A stretch of DNA of 64,000 nucleotides from Oceanisphaera sp. IT1-181 (GTDB lineage: Bacteria; Pseudomonadota; Gammaproteobacteria; Enterobacterales; Aeromonadaceae). The stretch spans positions 863,001 through 927,000 of the forward strand of contig NZ_CP136856.1 in the NCBI RefSeq assembly GCF_033807535.1. Reading direction: 5' to 3'. This document shows positions 8,728 to 17,651 of this stretch, piece by piece. The notes under the pieces are model-generated. The model was not told where the DNA came from. It searched no databases and saw only the letters and a list, made by a program, of their open reading frames with translations. The translations under genes were made by a program, and so were the position numbers. The number at the start of each line of letters is the position of its first letter. The stretch's first letter is position 1.

Positions 8728-8802
8728 AAACCCAAGTCTGGTGATTGCCAGTGGATCTGGATGGCAGGCGGGAATCCTCGATGTGGTTCTAGCTCCCTTG
8801 AT

Positions 8803-10428
8803 TTAGGCGGTAAGTCGCCCTGATAGTTGTTTTGTTGAGTGGGCCATAGCCTCAAGCTCTGGTATGAGTTTAAGATTATCATCGGATGACTTGCTCATCT
8901 CCCCTGACAGTTCCGCGATGTCCGTTATGTTCCGATTTATTTCATCACAGACGCTGGTTTGCTCTTCCGCCGCTGTAGCAACCTGTATTGTTGCGTCCTT
9001 AACACTACTCATGCGCTCGTTAATATCGGCAATAATAACCTGTATATCGTTTACTTGGCCGACACACTCATGAGTAACCGCTTCACTCGCGCGCATAAAT
9101 GCCGTGGCGTCCTTAGAGCCGGAAGCGATGTCTACAATAATAGAGTCAATCTCGATAGTGGCTTGCTGGGTTTTTGCGGCCAGATTTCTGACTTCATCAG
9201 CCACTACTGAGAAGCCGCGACCAGCCTCACCGGCCCTAGCTGCTTCAATCGCAGCATTCAACGCGAGTAGATTAGTTTGATCGGCGATTTCACGAATGAC
9301 TTTCATCACATCACTGATTTTATTGCCTCCAGCGGCCAGCATGGTAACGGTTTCGCCGGTGGTTCGAATTTGATCTGCGAGCCGTTCCATGCTGCTAGTG
9401 GTTGTGGTGATATGTCGCTCCGCATTATTAGTCTGGGTGGTTGTCTCATCAACCTGGGAGGAGACGCCTGCTGCATGTTGCGCTACATCCTGGGCCGTGG
9501 CAGACATCTCATTCATCGCAGCCGCGACCTGATCAATGCGTAGGTAGCTACCCTGAGATTTTTCGGAAATACTGAAAGCACTCTCCTTGACTGATGTTGC
9601 AATCAAATTTAGATCTGCTGTGTTTGACTGAGTGGTAATCCGGATTTCCTGAAGAAATTGATGAAGCTTGCGAGCAGCATCGGCTAAAGCGCCCAGTTCG
9701 TCCTGGCGCTCGAGGGTCACTGGGTCAGAAAGATCGCCATCGCCAAGCTTTTGAAGCTGGCCACTGATTTGTACCGTAGGCCTCACAACCCAGCGGCTGA
9801 TAACCAGAAGCGTGATGCCTGTGCCAGTAAAAATGATAAGAATTAAGCCGGCGCCTGCCAGTAGGGTATTTTTATGAGCGCTTTCTGAAATCGCTGTTGC
9901 ATCCTCATGAGCAAGTCTTGCGAGCAGAGTGACAGCCTCTTCTATTAGCCGAGCAGGCTCTCGGTCAATGCCAGACACAGCTGCATCTCCTGCAGAATGG
10001 TCGTATCCGGATACCACAAAGCGCTCGAAACCTGTGCGATAGGCCTCTCCCATGGCCTTATGTACCTTCTGAAAGGATTGCAGGATAGCCTTTGCTTCTG
10101 CGTTCCATAGGCTGTCAGTCAGCTTATCCAGCTGCGCCTGAATTTTTCGTTCCTGTTCCTGAAAGCGAGCCCAGTATTTTTCTCTCTGACTATCATCATC
10201 ACCTCGGATCAGTACGTTTTTCCATTCTTGCACCTGGGTTTTGAAATCAACAAGAATAGCTTGGGCTTCATTAGCGCTAGTAAACTCTTCTTCAAGCACG
10301 AAAGTGAATTGCTCAGTAACGTCCAGCGAGTACATAAAATAACTACCCGCTACAGCGACAATAAGCAGGTTTACGGACAAAATCAGACCTGTTATCTGCT
10401 TGGAAATACTCTTGCTAAAAAATGCCAT
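8803..10428 (-). CDS. Methyl-accepting chemotaxis protein
   Basis: A 541-residue inner-membrane chemoreceptor. A first membrane helix (about 12-31) is followed by a periplasmic helical sensor domain of about 155 residues. A second helix (about 188-208) leads into a HAMP domain and a long coiled-coil signalling domain. The hairpin tip is near-invariant: IREIADQTNLLALNAAIEAARAGE, then RGFSVVADEVRNLA, which contacts CheA and CheW. Several Glu/Gln pairs suit CheR/CheB methylation, but there is no C-terminal CheR-binding pentapeptide. The ligand is unknown and no che genes are in the window. It sits alone between the IS1595 remnant and the integrase remnant. Confidence 0.95.
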   Translation of the reverse strand: MAFFSKSISKQITGLILSVNLLIVAVAGSYFMYSLDVTEQFTFVLEEEFTSANEAQAILVDFKTQVQEWKNVLIRGDDDSQREKYWARFQEQERKIQAQLDKLTDSLWNAEAKAILQSFQKVHKAMGEAYRTGFERFVVSGYDHSAGDAAVSGIDREPARLIEEAVTLLARLAHEDATAISESAHKNTLLAGAGLILIIFTGTGITLLVISRWVVRPTVQISGQLQKLGDGDLSDPVTLERQDELGALADAARKLHQFLQEIRITTQSNTADLNLIATSVKESAFSISEKSQGSYLRIDQVAAAMNEMSATAQDVAQHAAGVSSQVDETTTQTNNAERHITTTTSSMERLADQIRTTGETVTMLAAGGNKISDVMKVIREIADQTNLLALNAAIEAARAGEAGRGFSVVADEVRNLAAKTQQATIEIDSIIVDIASGSKDATAFMRASEAVTHECVGQVNDIQVIIADINERMSSVKDATIQVATAAEEQTSVCDEINRNITDIAELSGEMSKSSDDNLKLIPELEAMAHSTKQLSGRLTA

Positions 10429-11003
10429 GGATCAGCCTTATGTCGGATATATGTGTTGGTTCGGTTCTGCGGTGTGGGAATAATTGTAATGAACCAATTC
10501 GTTGTCAATGTCCGTTGCAACGTTAGTCGCGGATATTCCTCTGAGAGTCCGAGTACACACATCCGCGCTTCGACCTGTTTGTATCATCAGCCACTATTGC
10601 GTGAAGCTCTCAGGCCTCGAAAGTTCCGACATTATACTTACCCGTCTAGGAATGTCTTGTTGCTCACAGATGGAGCAAACTATGTTTACAGTACCACGCA
10701 TTGTCGACATTCGGTCCTAATGCTGTCCATTAAACCTTCTTAGGGGGGGGCACTCGCAGCTCTGGGATGTAAATCAGGCTGTCATGTTGTTCTCTCATAA
10801 AATCTCTCACGCTCTCTCAATGAAACATACAACGAGACTAGCGAAATCATGCGTGTTAGTGGTTCGTGTAAACACTGTTTTCTATGCTAACTCGAGAAAA
10901 TTGTTAAAAACAGGAGGGATGGGAGAGTGTGGAGTGAAATTTAATATTGGCCATCATGAGATATTTTCATGTGGGTACTTTGCCAATTGTGGGTTAAAAA
11001 ACA

Positions 11004-11037
11004 AAAAAAGCGCTATCTCTTGCGAGATAACGCTTTT
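11004..11037. terminator. Hairpin/terminator with TCTTGCGAGATAACGC core, copy 2
   Basis: AAAGCG-CTATCTC pairs with GAGATAA-CGCTTT around a TTGC loop, flanked by A and T runs, so it could terminate in either direction. The same sequence with one change occurs at 8029-8062. The pair brackets about 3 kb holding the IS1595 remnant and the chemoreceptor gene. Confidence 0.65.
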
Positions 11038-11092
11038 GCATTCAATACGTTAACTAAAACTACTTAGTTCATGCGGTATGAACAGAGTTCTT

Positions 11093-11128
11093 GTCTCGAT
11101 ACGTCTCGATACGTCTCGATCTGTCTCG
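11093..11128 (+). repeat. Tandem GTCTCGATAC repeats
   Basis: Three and a half copies of a ten-base unit (GTCTCGATAC, last full copy GTCTCGATCT) lie about 120 bases upstream of the integrase remnant. Their position fits directly repeated protein-binding sites such as integrase arm sites, but this is inference. Confidence 0.5.
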
Positions 11129-11245
11129 TTTATGGTTTAATTTGTTATTTAAATCAAAGGTTTAATATATTAAGTTGTCTCGTTTGGTCCTGTGTTATCT
11201 TAGGGTGTAGATCACAAAGTGTGGGTTCAACTGTGGGTTCAATAT

Positions 11246-12076
11246 ATGGCGTTAACGGACTCAAAACTAAAGGCGATGTTGAAGGGACATAATGACAAAC
11301 AGCCAAAGAAGGTGGCTGATCGGGATGGTCTCAGTGTGTTGTGGCGTTCTACCGGCAGGATCTCTTTCGTGTATCGCTACCGATTTGCTGGTAAACCGTT
11401 AAACGTAACCCTTGGCGTTTACACTAACAACTATGCTGGAATAACTCTGGGGGAAGCACGGCGTAAAGCTGAACAATGTTAGTCATGGTTAGATGAAGGC
11501 CGTAATCCTGCATCTATGCTTAAGATGGTAAAAGACGAGAGACTAAAGTCGGTAACCGTCAAAGATGCGCTTCAATACTGGATTACTAATTATTCATTAG
11601 AGAATCGGAAAAACACTCATAAGCACGTTTTACAGTTAGAGAAGTGGGTTTATCCCCGTATTGGTGATTTTCCTCTTGCAGATTGTGAAGCTCGACACTG
11701 GCTGGAAGTGTTTGATGCTTACCGTAAGACGGCTCCCGTAGCCGCAGGTTACTGCTTTCAGCTGTGCAAACAGGCACTAAAATATTGCCGAGTTCGCCGT
11801 TATGCAGTCTCTAATGCACTCGATGATCTGACCGTGGCAGATGTGGGTAAAAAGCAGGATCAAGGCGATCGAGTGCTGAGCATTGATGAACTGCGTGATG
11901 TGTTGCGCTGGTCAGGGGAACTCACCACTAATCGCTATTACGGTACCTTTGCTTACCTGTTGCTGGTCTTTGGTGCTCGTAGTCAAGAAGTAAGACTATC
12001 AAAACCCAGTGAATGGGATCTGGATACTGGAAATAAGGGCGACCGCTTAGCGTGTCGCCCCAAATTTATTTATTAG
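11246..12076 (+). pseudogene. P4-type tyrosine integrase, nonsense-mutated and C-terminally truncated
   Basis: From ATG at 11246 (MALTDSKLKAML) the protein shows the DUF4102 N-terminal domain of P4-like integrases (DRDGLSVLWRSTGRISFVYRYR; TLGVYTNNYAGITLGEARRKAE). An in-frame TAG at 11480-11482 interrupts it, and the same frame resumes with LDEGRNPASM. The SAM-like core-binding domain follows, then the catalytic domain up to the first active-site Arg (FGARSQEVRLSKPSEWD). After that the sequence departs from the family, and the HxxR and Tyr motifs are absent. It cannot recombine DNA. It marks a lost genomic island; no tRNA gene adjoins it. Confidence 0.9.
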
Positions 12077-12133
12077 CAGCATTATCCGTTATCGTGGTCT
12101 GTCAGCGTTAAAGTAACGCGTCGTAACTTTTAA

Positions 12134-12922
12134 TTACTCTTGGCCTAGCGCTTTTTCGGTTTCTTCCGACTGCCACACATTGGTGCTGACATCTATTTCA
12201 TTAACAATCTTGGTTGATGGGTCTCGATCAAGCTGAACTTCAAAGCTGTGATCTCCCTTTACTACTTCAAACTCAACATTATCGTCGTCAACATCATTGA
12301 TTGAAGTAATTTGATAGCCTTTATCTTGTAGCATCTTTTGGTAATCGGCCACCTTTTTACCTACAGGCATCGCCGCTTCAAGGGCATTCTTCTCGTCGCC
12401 CCACGAGTCCATGTACTTAGAGTCGCTGTATTTTCCTGCTTGATCTTTATCGTACATCACTTCACCGTCTTTATAGTCGGCGTCTGTCATGGCACGCTTA
12501 GTTTCGTCGGCACGCCAGATATTATTGGATACTGTAATGCCTGTAATCCTATGGTTGTCTGTATCCGCCTTTACCTCAAAACTGCTGTTCCCCTTAACCA
12601 CTTCATATTCAAGGTCATTGTCCGATTGCTGATTGATAGAGGTGATCACGTAGCCTGCTTTATGCAAGCGAGCACGTAATTGGTCAACACTGGTGGTATC
12701 AGCGAGCGCCTTCTCAAGCATGGTTTTTTCACCGCCATACTGTTCCATGCGTTTGCTGTCTCGCCAAGCCTCATTATCCATAGTCGTTGAGGATTCTAGC
12801 GCCTGCATCTCAGCGGTATTTGCAGCTTTATCCTCGGCAAGGGCTAGGCTGGCACTCGACAATGAGAATGCAGCGAGCAGGGCGGTCATAATGATGGTTT
12901 TAGGGCTGTTAAACGTTTTCAT
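12134..12922 (-). CDS. Exported protein with two PepSY-like domains
   Basis: A 262-residue protein. Residues 1-29 form a signal peptide (MTALLAAFSLSSASLALA-ED). The mature protein contains two copies of a PepSY-like unit: QLRARLHKAGYVITSINQQSDNDLEYEVVKG with SSFEVKADTDNHRI, then DYQKMLQDKGYQITSINDVDDDNVEFEVVKG with HSFEVQLDRD. Each is followed by an N[IV]WxxDExKxA-type segment. PepSY proteins are periplasmic and often inhibit proteases or respond to metals. This one precedes the copper region but points away from it and is separated by 1.2 kb. The acidic repeats may bind cations; that is inference. Confidence 0.85.
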   Translation of the reverse strand: MKTFNSPKTIIMTALLAAFSLSSASLALAEDKAANTAEMQALESSTTMDNEAWRDSKRMEQYGGEKTMLEKALADTTSVDQLRARLHKAGYVITSINQQSDNDLEYEVVKGNSSFEVKADTDNHRITGITVSNNIWRADETKRAMTDADYKDGEVMYDKDQAGKYSDSKYMDSWGDEKNALEAAMPVGKKVADYQKMLQDKGYQITSINDVDDDNVEFEVVKGDHSFEVQLDRDPSTKIVNEIDVSTNVWQSEETEKALGQE

Positions 12923-14202
12923 TATTAATACTCCTTAATGCATTTATTCTCTGTATGGCATGAGGGTATGGACCAAGCTCAGCGTCGAGACCATGCAGCT
13001 AAGTGTGAAACTGCAATGATATCAAAGCCAATCAAAGAGAATTGTTGATTAAAAGCAGAAGAGTTATGGAATGAAATTAGTGTATATTTGTGCATCATTT
13101 CTCTCCTTACTTTATTGAGCCTGATGATTTGTCCAACGGACACCATCAAGCATTAGCCAGAAGTAATAATATATCAAGGTCGGGTTGAGCTTAAAGCATA
13201 CACACCACTCATTACTGCGTCATATCCTGACAAGAGTTGTTGTCGAGGTTTCATATGCATTTGATACTATTAGATAATAGCTATTGTTAGCCAATGTACA
13301 CTCAACTAAGGATTTACATTAATATAAACTTAATTCTACACTCGTTTGAGGCCGGTCGGGCTGGCTGACTTTGGAACTTTATTGACTATAACGTCAGCGG
13401 TTCTACTGGTGGGTTTTTATTAGTTGTCGGGTTGTTTGTTAATTTTAAACTTTTAATTTAAGTGTGATTTATATTTTAATTTCTTTGTTAGGTTTAATTT
13501 TTCACGTAGTCAGTTTTGTAACTAAATAACTTCAATGATTTTTACTATGTTTATGCCTAGGTCGTAGCTTTTATTGTTATCTGGTTTTTATAAACTTTAG
13601 TTTGTAAGGTGTTACGTTTTTTTAAGGTGAAAATTCAACTCTCAAGTGCAACACTCGCCTATCCCGCCCTGAAGCAAAGAGGCTGTCACTTAGTCACAAG
13701 TTTCTGTTTATTTTAATGATGTACTCTGAATAAACGGATTGCTCGACCAGCACGCTGTCGGATACGCCGAAACAGAAATTTGTAGTTGCCATGTTTGTCA
13801 TTTGTAGCTGCCAACTTGTTCGGCAGGCCAGCTTTGCTGGCTTTTTAAGGCCTAAACACAAAACCGAGCCGAAGTCCTGCTAAGCGGGATAAAGGCCAGC
13901 TACAAGGTAAAAATACGTGGCTACAGCAGTACATCTGCCTACTTCATGTTTTCTTATAAGGCAAGAAAAAGATGTGATGAAGAGACAGGCAAAGAGTAAG
14001 TCGCTGATTTTAGAGAATTTAAAGCACCTTTACGAAGCTTGAGCTTCATGAGCTATGATTATTTTGCGGTTGCCGAACAGATCTTCCTGAAGCCTTCCGC
14101 CACCTGATGTTTTCCACTAAAAGTAAGGCGATGAAACGGAAAAGTGATGGGGCAGATGTACAGCATCACTGATCTTCAACACGTAAATTGGAGGATAGAC
14201 CC
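12923..14202. other. 1.28 kb AT-rich noncoding stretch
   Basis: No supportable gene. 13100-13650 is strongly AT-rich. A partial copy of repeat family B lies at 13803-13905 (CCAACTTGTTCGGCAGGCCA, then an ACACAAAACCGAGCCGAAGT segment). A 22-codon frame at about 13978-14046 begins MKRQAKSKSL but has no recognisable match and is not called. The last 15 bases hold the GGAGG ribosome site of the next gene. Confidence 0.5.
13803..13905 (+). repeat. Repeat family B, partial copy
   Basis: Related to 53738-53936: both have a (T)GTAGC-x-GCCAACTTGTTCG-like opening, then GCCAGC-TTTGCTGGCT and a shared AAACCG-x4-GAAGTCCT stretch. This copy is diverged and shorter than those at 42946 and 53773. Confidence 0.5.
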
Positions 14203-14430
14203 ATGATGGAAGGAAATATGTTTGGGAACACTATGTGGACAGGGCATTGGCTATGGATGCTGATCATTGCCATTGTAGTCGTCATACCCGCGTGGCGAAT
14301 CTGTCAGCGCATCGGTTATCCAGGTTGGATGGGGATCCTGATTCTTATTCCGATGGTGAATCTGATTCTCCTGTTTTTTATTGCGTTTTCTGATTGGCCA
14401 GCGGACAAAGCCGGATCACGCAATGGGTGA
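14203..14430 (+). CDS. Small two-helix membrane protein upstream of the copper ATPase
   Basis: A 75-residue protein. ATG at 14203 is chosen because GGAGG (14190-14194) lies eight bases before it. Two hydrophobic helices (WTGHWLWMLIIAIVVVIPAW and GWMGILILIPMVNLILLFF) flank a short basic loop with CQRIGYPGW. Proteins of this size and layout often precede heavy-metal ATPase genes, but no function is established that I know of. The stop overlaps the ATPase start by eight bases, so the two are very likely co-translated and related in function, perhaps as an assembly or accessory subunit. Confidence 0.8.
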   Translation: MMEGNMFGNTMWTGHWLWMLIIAIVVVIPAWRICQRIGYPGWMGILILIPMVNLILLFFIAFSDWPADKAGSRNG

Positions 14431-16774
14431 TCATCCGCGCACAGACCAACATGATCATCCCACTCCTGAACATCACGTTGAAGACGCGATAAAAGACCCA
14501 GTCTGCGGGATGCCCGTAGATCCTCATACCGCTGAACCTCGCAGTCAGCATGCTGGAAAGAGCTATTATTTCTGCTCAATTCGATGTCAGTCAAAGTTTG
14601 ATGAAGATCCAAGTAAATACCTAGGCGAAGAGAAAGAACCCGCGGAGCCGGTTGCCTCTGGCACTATGTATACTTGTCCGATGCACCCAGAAATCCGTCA
14701 GCAGGGGCCGGGCGATTGTCCAATTTGCGGCATGGCCTTGGAGCCGGAACAAGTCAGCATCGACGATGGACCGTCGGAAGAGCTTACGGATATGAATCGT
14801 CGGTTCTGGATTGGCCTATTGCTTGCGCTCCCAGTGTTTGGACTTGAAATGGGGGGCCATCTTACAAATCTTGAGCACATCGTATCATCACAAACTTCCA
14901 ACTGGATTCAGATGATACTAGCTACGCCAGTGGTGGTTTGGTGCGGCTGGCCTTTCTTTGTTCGTGGCTGGAAGTCAGTGCTCAACCGCAACCTGAACAT
15001 GTTCACACTAATCTCCATTGGGACCGGCGTTGCGTTGATTTATAGCTTGGTCGCGACATTGGCTCCTCAGATTTTCCCTTCTGCCTTCCGGCAGGCTGAT
15101 GGTTCGGTCGCCGTCTATTTCGAGGCGGCTGCCGTCATTGTTGTGTTGGTGTTGCTTGGGCAAGTATTGGAACTTCGTGCGCGAGAGAAAACCTCAGGCG
15201 CAATAAAAGCCCTGTTGGACTTGGCACCGGCCACGGCAAGAAAGCTGGATAATGAAGGGGGTGAGTCCGACGTTTCTCTCGAACAGGTCAAGGTCGGCGA
15301 CCGTTTGCGAGTCCGTCCGGGCGATAAAGTGCCTTTGGATGGAGAGATTTTAGAAGGTAGCTCTCATGTTGACGAGTCTCTGGTAACCGGTGAACCCTTG
15401 GCGGTGAGCAAGAAGACCGGCGACCAGGTGATTGGTGGCAGCATGAACCAACAAGGTAGCTTTATTATGCGCGCAGACAAAGTTGGGCACGACACCATGC
15501 TTGCGCAAATTGTGCAGATGGTGGCCAGTGCTCAGCGCAGCCGCGCACCAATTCAGGGGTTAGCCGACAAAGTGGCCGGCTGGTTTGTGCCGGTGGTGAT
15601 TGCCATCATTGCCTTTATTGCTTGGTCAGCCCTTGGACCAACGCCTCCCATGGCCTATGGCCTGATTGCAGCGGTGAGTGTGCTGATTATTGCTTGCCCA
15701 TGTGCGCTGGGTTTGGCCACTCCTATGTCAATCATGGTGGGGGTTGGTCGAGGCGCTCAGAATGGGGTGCTCATTCGCGATGCTGAAGCGCTGGAACGCA
15801 TGGAAAAAGTCGATACCGTGGTCGTGGATAAAACGGGGACACTGACCGAAGGCAAGCCTCAGGTAACGCAACTGGTACCCGCAAACGGTTTTAGTGAGGA
15901 AGATCTAATGCGCTACGCCGGGGGTCTAGAAAAGGGCAGTGAGCATCCCTTGGCACATGCCATTCTCGATAAAGCCAAAACCATGGCGCTGACATTGCCG
16001 GACGCTGAGGATTTCGATTCGCCCAATGGCAAAGGTGTCACCGGTAAAGTCGACGGGAAGAAAGTTCTGCTTGGCAACCGATTGTTGATGGAGTCAGAAA
16101 GCGTCGATACCTCCGCCTTTGAGGAGGAGGCCGATCGGCTGCGCACGGATGGTGCGACGGTAATATTTGCAGCGGTAGAGAAACAGATTTGCGGCTTGAT
16201 TGCCATTGCTGACCCGATCAAGGAAACCACTAAGGCGGCCATTGCTGCACTGCAGAAGGACGGCATTCGCGTGGTAATGCTGACCGGTGATAACCGAACC
16301 TCAGCCGAAGCTGTTGCTCGCCAACTCCATATTGATGAAGTGGAAGCGGAAGTGCTGCCTGAGGACAAAGGGAAAGTTATCCAACGTCTAAAAGACGAAG
16401 GGCGGATTGTCGTGATGGCAGGGGATGGCGTAAATGACGCCCCAGCTTTGGCTACTGCAGACGTGGGTGTCGCTATGGGCACCGGGACTGACGTAGCCAT
16501 TGAGAGTGCGGGCATTACACTCTTACGTGGTGACTTGATGGGGATCGTGGAAGCGCGGCGGTTGTCACAGGCGACGATGCGCAATATTCGCCAAAACCTG
16601 TTTTTCGCCTTTATTTATAACACGGCTGGGGTGCCGATTGCGGCAGGCGTGCTCTATCCGTTTTTCGGCATTCTCTTATCGCCAATTGTTGCGGCGGCGG
16701 CGATGTCGCTATCTTCGGTCAGCGTTATTGCCAATGCGCTACGATTGAGGTTAGTGAAACTGTCAGACGACTAG
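14423..16774 (+). CDS. copA: Cu(+)-exporting CPx-type P1B ATPase with YHS and HMBD N-terminal domains
   Basis: A 783-residue inner-membrane pump that exports Cu(I) to the periplasm using ATP. ATG at 14423 overlaps the preceding stop. A His-rich start leads to a YHS-type metal domain (DPVCGMPVDP ... YYFCSIRCQSKF, residues 25-66) and a heavy-metal-binding domain (YTCPMHPEI ... CPICGMAL, residues 83-106), which replace the usual ferredoxin-like HMA domain. Eight membrane helices follow. Membrane CPC (IACPCALGLATP) is near 424, the phosphorylated DKTGT near 470, TGDNRTSAEA near 619 and GDGVNDAP near 666. The CPC motif indicates copper or silver. No CueR operator is obvious upstream. The symbol is shared with the multicopper oxidase at 21768, a different protein. 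Confidence 0.94.
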   Translation: MGDHPRTDQHDHPTPEHHVEDAIKDPVCGMPVDPHTAEPRSQHAGKSYYFCSIRCQSKFDEDPSKYLGEEKEPAEPVASGTMYTCPMHPEIRQQGPGDCPICGMALEPEQVSIDDGPSEELTDMNRRFWIGLLLALPVFGLEMGGHLTNLEHIVSSQTSNWIQMILATPVVVWCGWPFFVRGWKSVLNRNLNMFTLISIGTGVALIYSLVATLAPQIFPSAFRQADGSVAVYFEAAAVIVVLVLLGQVLELRAREKTSGAIKALLDLAPATARKLDNEGGESDVSLEQVKVGDRLRVRPGDKVPLDGEILEGSSHVDESLVTGEPLAVSKKTGDQVIGGSMNQQGSFIMRADKVGHDTMLAQIVQMVASAQRSRAPIQGLADKVAGWFVPVVIAIIAFIAWSALGPTPPMAYGLIAAVSVLIIACPCALGLATPMSIMVGVGRGAQNGVLIRDAEALERMEKVDTVVVDKTGTLTEGKPQVTQLVPANGFSEEDLMRYAGGLEKGSEHPLAHAILDKAKTMALTLPDAEDFDSPNGKGVTGKVDGKKVLLGNRLLMESESVDTSAFEEEADRLRTDGATVIFAAVEKQICGLIAIADPIKETTKAAIAALQKDGIRVVMLTGDNRTSAEAVARQLHIDEVEAEVLPEDKGKVIQRLKDEGRIVVMAGDGVNDAPALATADVGVAMGTGTDVAIESAGITLLRGDLMGIVEARRLSQATMRNIRQNLFFAFIYNTAGVPIAAGVLYPFFGILLSPIVAAAAMSLSSVSVIANALRLRLVKLSDD

Positions 16775-16810
16775 GGTGATGGATTTTCCCACCGAAAAAA
16801 GGAGATTTAT

Positions 16811-16837
16811 ATGCCTTATACAATGGATCCTGTGTGA
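16811..16837 (+). other. Eight-codon frame MPYTMDPV, possible YHS-gene remnant
   Basis: A strong AAAAGGAG ribosome site precedes ATG-CCT-TAT-ACA-ATG-GAT-CCT-GTG followed at once by TGA. DPV is the opening of the DPVCGM motif of YHS metal-binding domains, where TGC/TGT (Cys) would be expected in place of TGA. The downstream sequence does not continue the domain in that frame, so this is more likely the stump of a deleted gene than a product. Confidence 0.3.
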
Positions 16838-16965
16838 TCTGAATAGACCGGCCAATAAATTTATTTATAACAATTAAAAGGATCATCTGAAGTAAATTCA
16901 GGAGCGATTTAGGTCGACGGTGTTTACTGAAACTGTCGCAAAAGAATTTCATTAAGGAGTTTGAC

Positions 16966-17439
16966 ATGAAACGTCTGACGAAAGTAATTGCTGTCTCCTT
17001 GATTGTCGCCGCACCGGCTCTTTGGGCCGCTGATTCAGACAACCAGCACGGGGCTGGTGGCATGATGATGTCCCCAGAAAAGGTGCAGGAAATGCAGCAG
17101 AATATGTCCCGTATGCAAGGTATGACCAGCCAGATGCGGCAAAATCCCGGACAAGACCATCAAGAGCTCATGAATGAGCATATGGAACTCATGCAAAAGC
17201 AAATGCACATGATGCGCGGCGGTATGATGGGTAACCGAGGCATGATGAAGGACGAGGGAGTGATGAAAGGCGAGAAAATGATGGATGGTCAAGGTATGCA
17301 GGATAATTCCAGCCAAGGCCACCCTGCAATTAAGCCGGAGGATCGCTTCCAGTTTATGGAGAAGCGCATGGATCAGATGCAACTGATGATGGAACAAATG
17401 CTGGAACATCAGCAGCAGCTGCAAGGCCGCTCGAAATAA
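16966..17439 (+). CDS. Exported Met/His-rich protein, probable periplasmic copper binder
   Basis: A 157-residue protein with a signal peptide (VIAVSLIVAAPALWA-AD). The mature part is exceptionally rich in Met with His, Gln and Glu (MMMSPEKVQEMQQNMSRMQG; KQMHMMRGGMMGNRGMM) and is predicted helical. Clustered Met side chains bind Cu(I), so a periplasmic copper buffer or chaperone is likely. It lies 191 bases downstream of the ATPase with its own AAGGAG ribosome site, and is followed by a terminator at 17461. It belongs to no sharply defined family that I recognise; the composition resembles other copper-island Met-rich proteins. Confidence 0.75.
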   Translation: MKRLTKVIAVSLIVAAPALWAADSDNQHGAGGMMMSPEKVQEMQQNMSRMQGMTSQMRQNPGQDHQELMNEHMELMQKQMHMMRGGMMGNRGMMKDEGVMKGEKMMDGQGMQDNSSQGHPAIKPEDRFQFMEKRMDQMQLMMEQMLEHQQQLQGRSK

Positions 17440-17460
17440 ATTACTGGCCATTTTTTTTGG

Positions 17461-17482
17461 GGGGCGCCTGTCCCCTTTTTTT
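17461..17482 (+). terminator. Terminator after the Met-rich gene
   Basis: GGGG-CGCCTGT-CCCC followed by seven T, starting 21 bases after the stop codon. Confidence 0.7.
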
Positions 17483-17651
17483 ATGGCTGCCGATGTCACT
17501 GTGAAAACAGCAGGGGATATAAAGCTAACATGCGGCCCGCAGCTCTATGATCATCGGATACTATGACTACCTTGCCGTCACCTTACTTCTGCCTGTTCGT
17601 GGCATGGTATATTAGGCAACGTTGGAGCATTACAGGGTAAAGAGCTACATA

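Larger units (their letters stand above)
10429..11245. other. About 800 bp without a supportable gene, ending in integrase leader
   Basis: Only short frames without recognisable similarity occur. Features seen: a G-rich run near 10743, the hairpin/terminator copy at 11004-11037, a short tandem array of GTCTCGATAC at 11093-11128, and GTGGGTTCAA direct repeats at 11221-11242 just before the integrase start. The last two could be arm-type integrase or excisionase binding sites. Confidence 0.5.

Noticed and set aside
14188..14202. TTG start for the small membrane protein
   Set aside because: The TTG overlaps the GGAGG ribosome site that serves ATG 14203.
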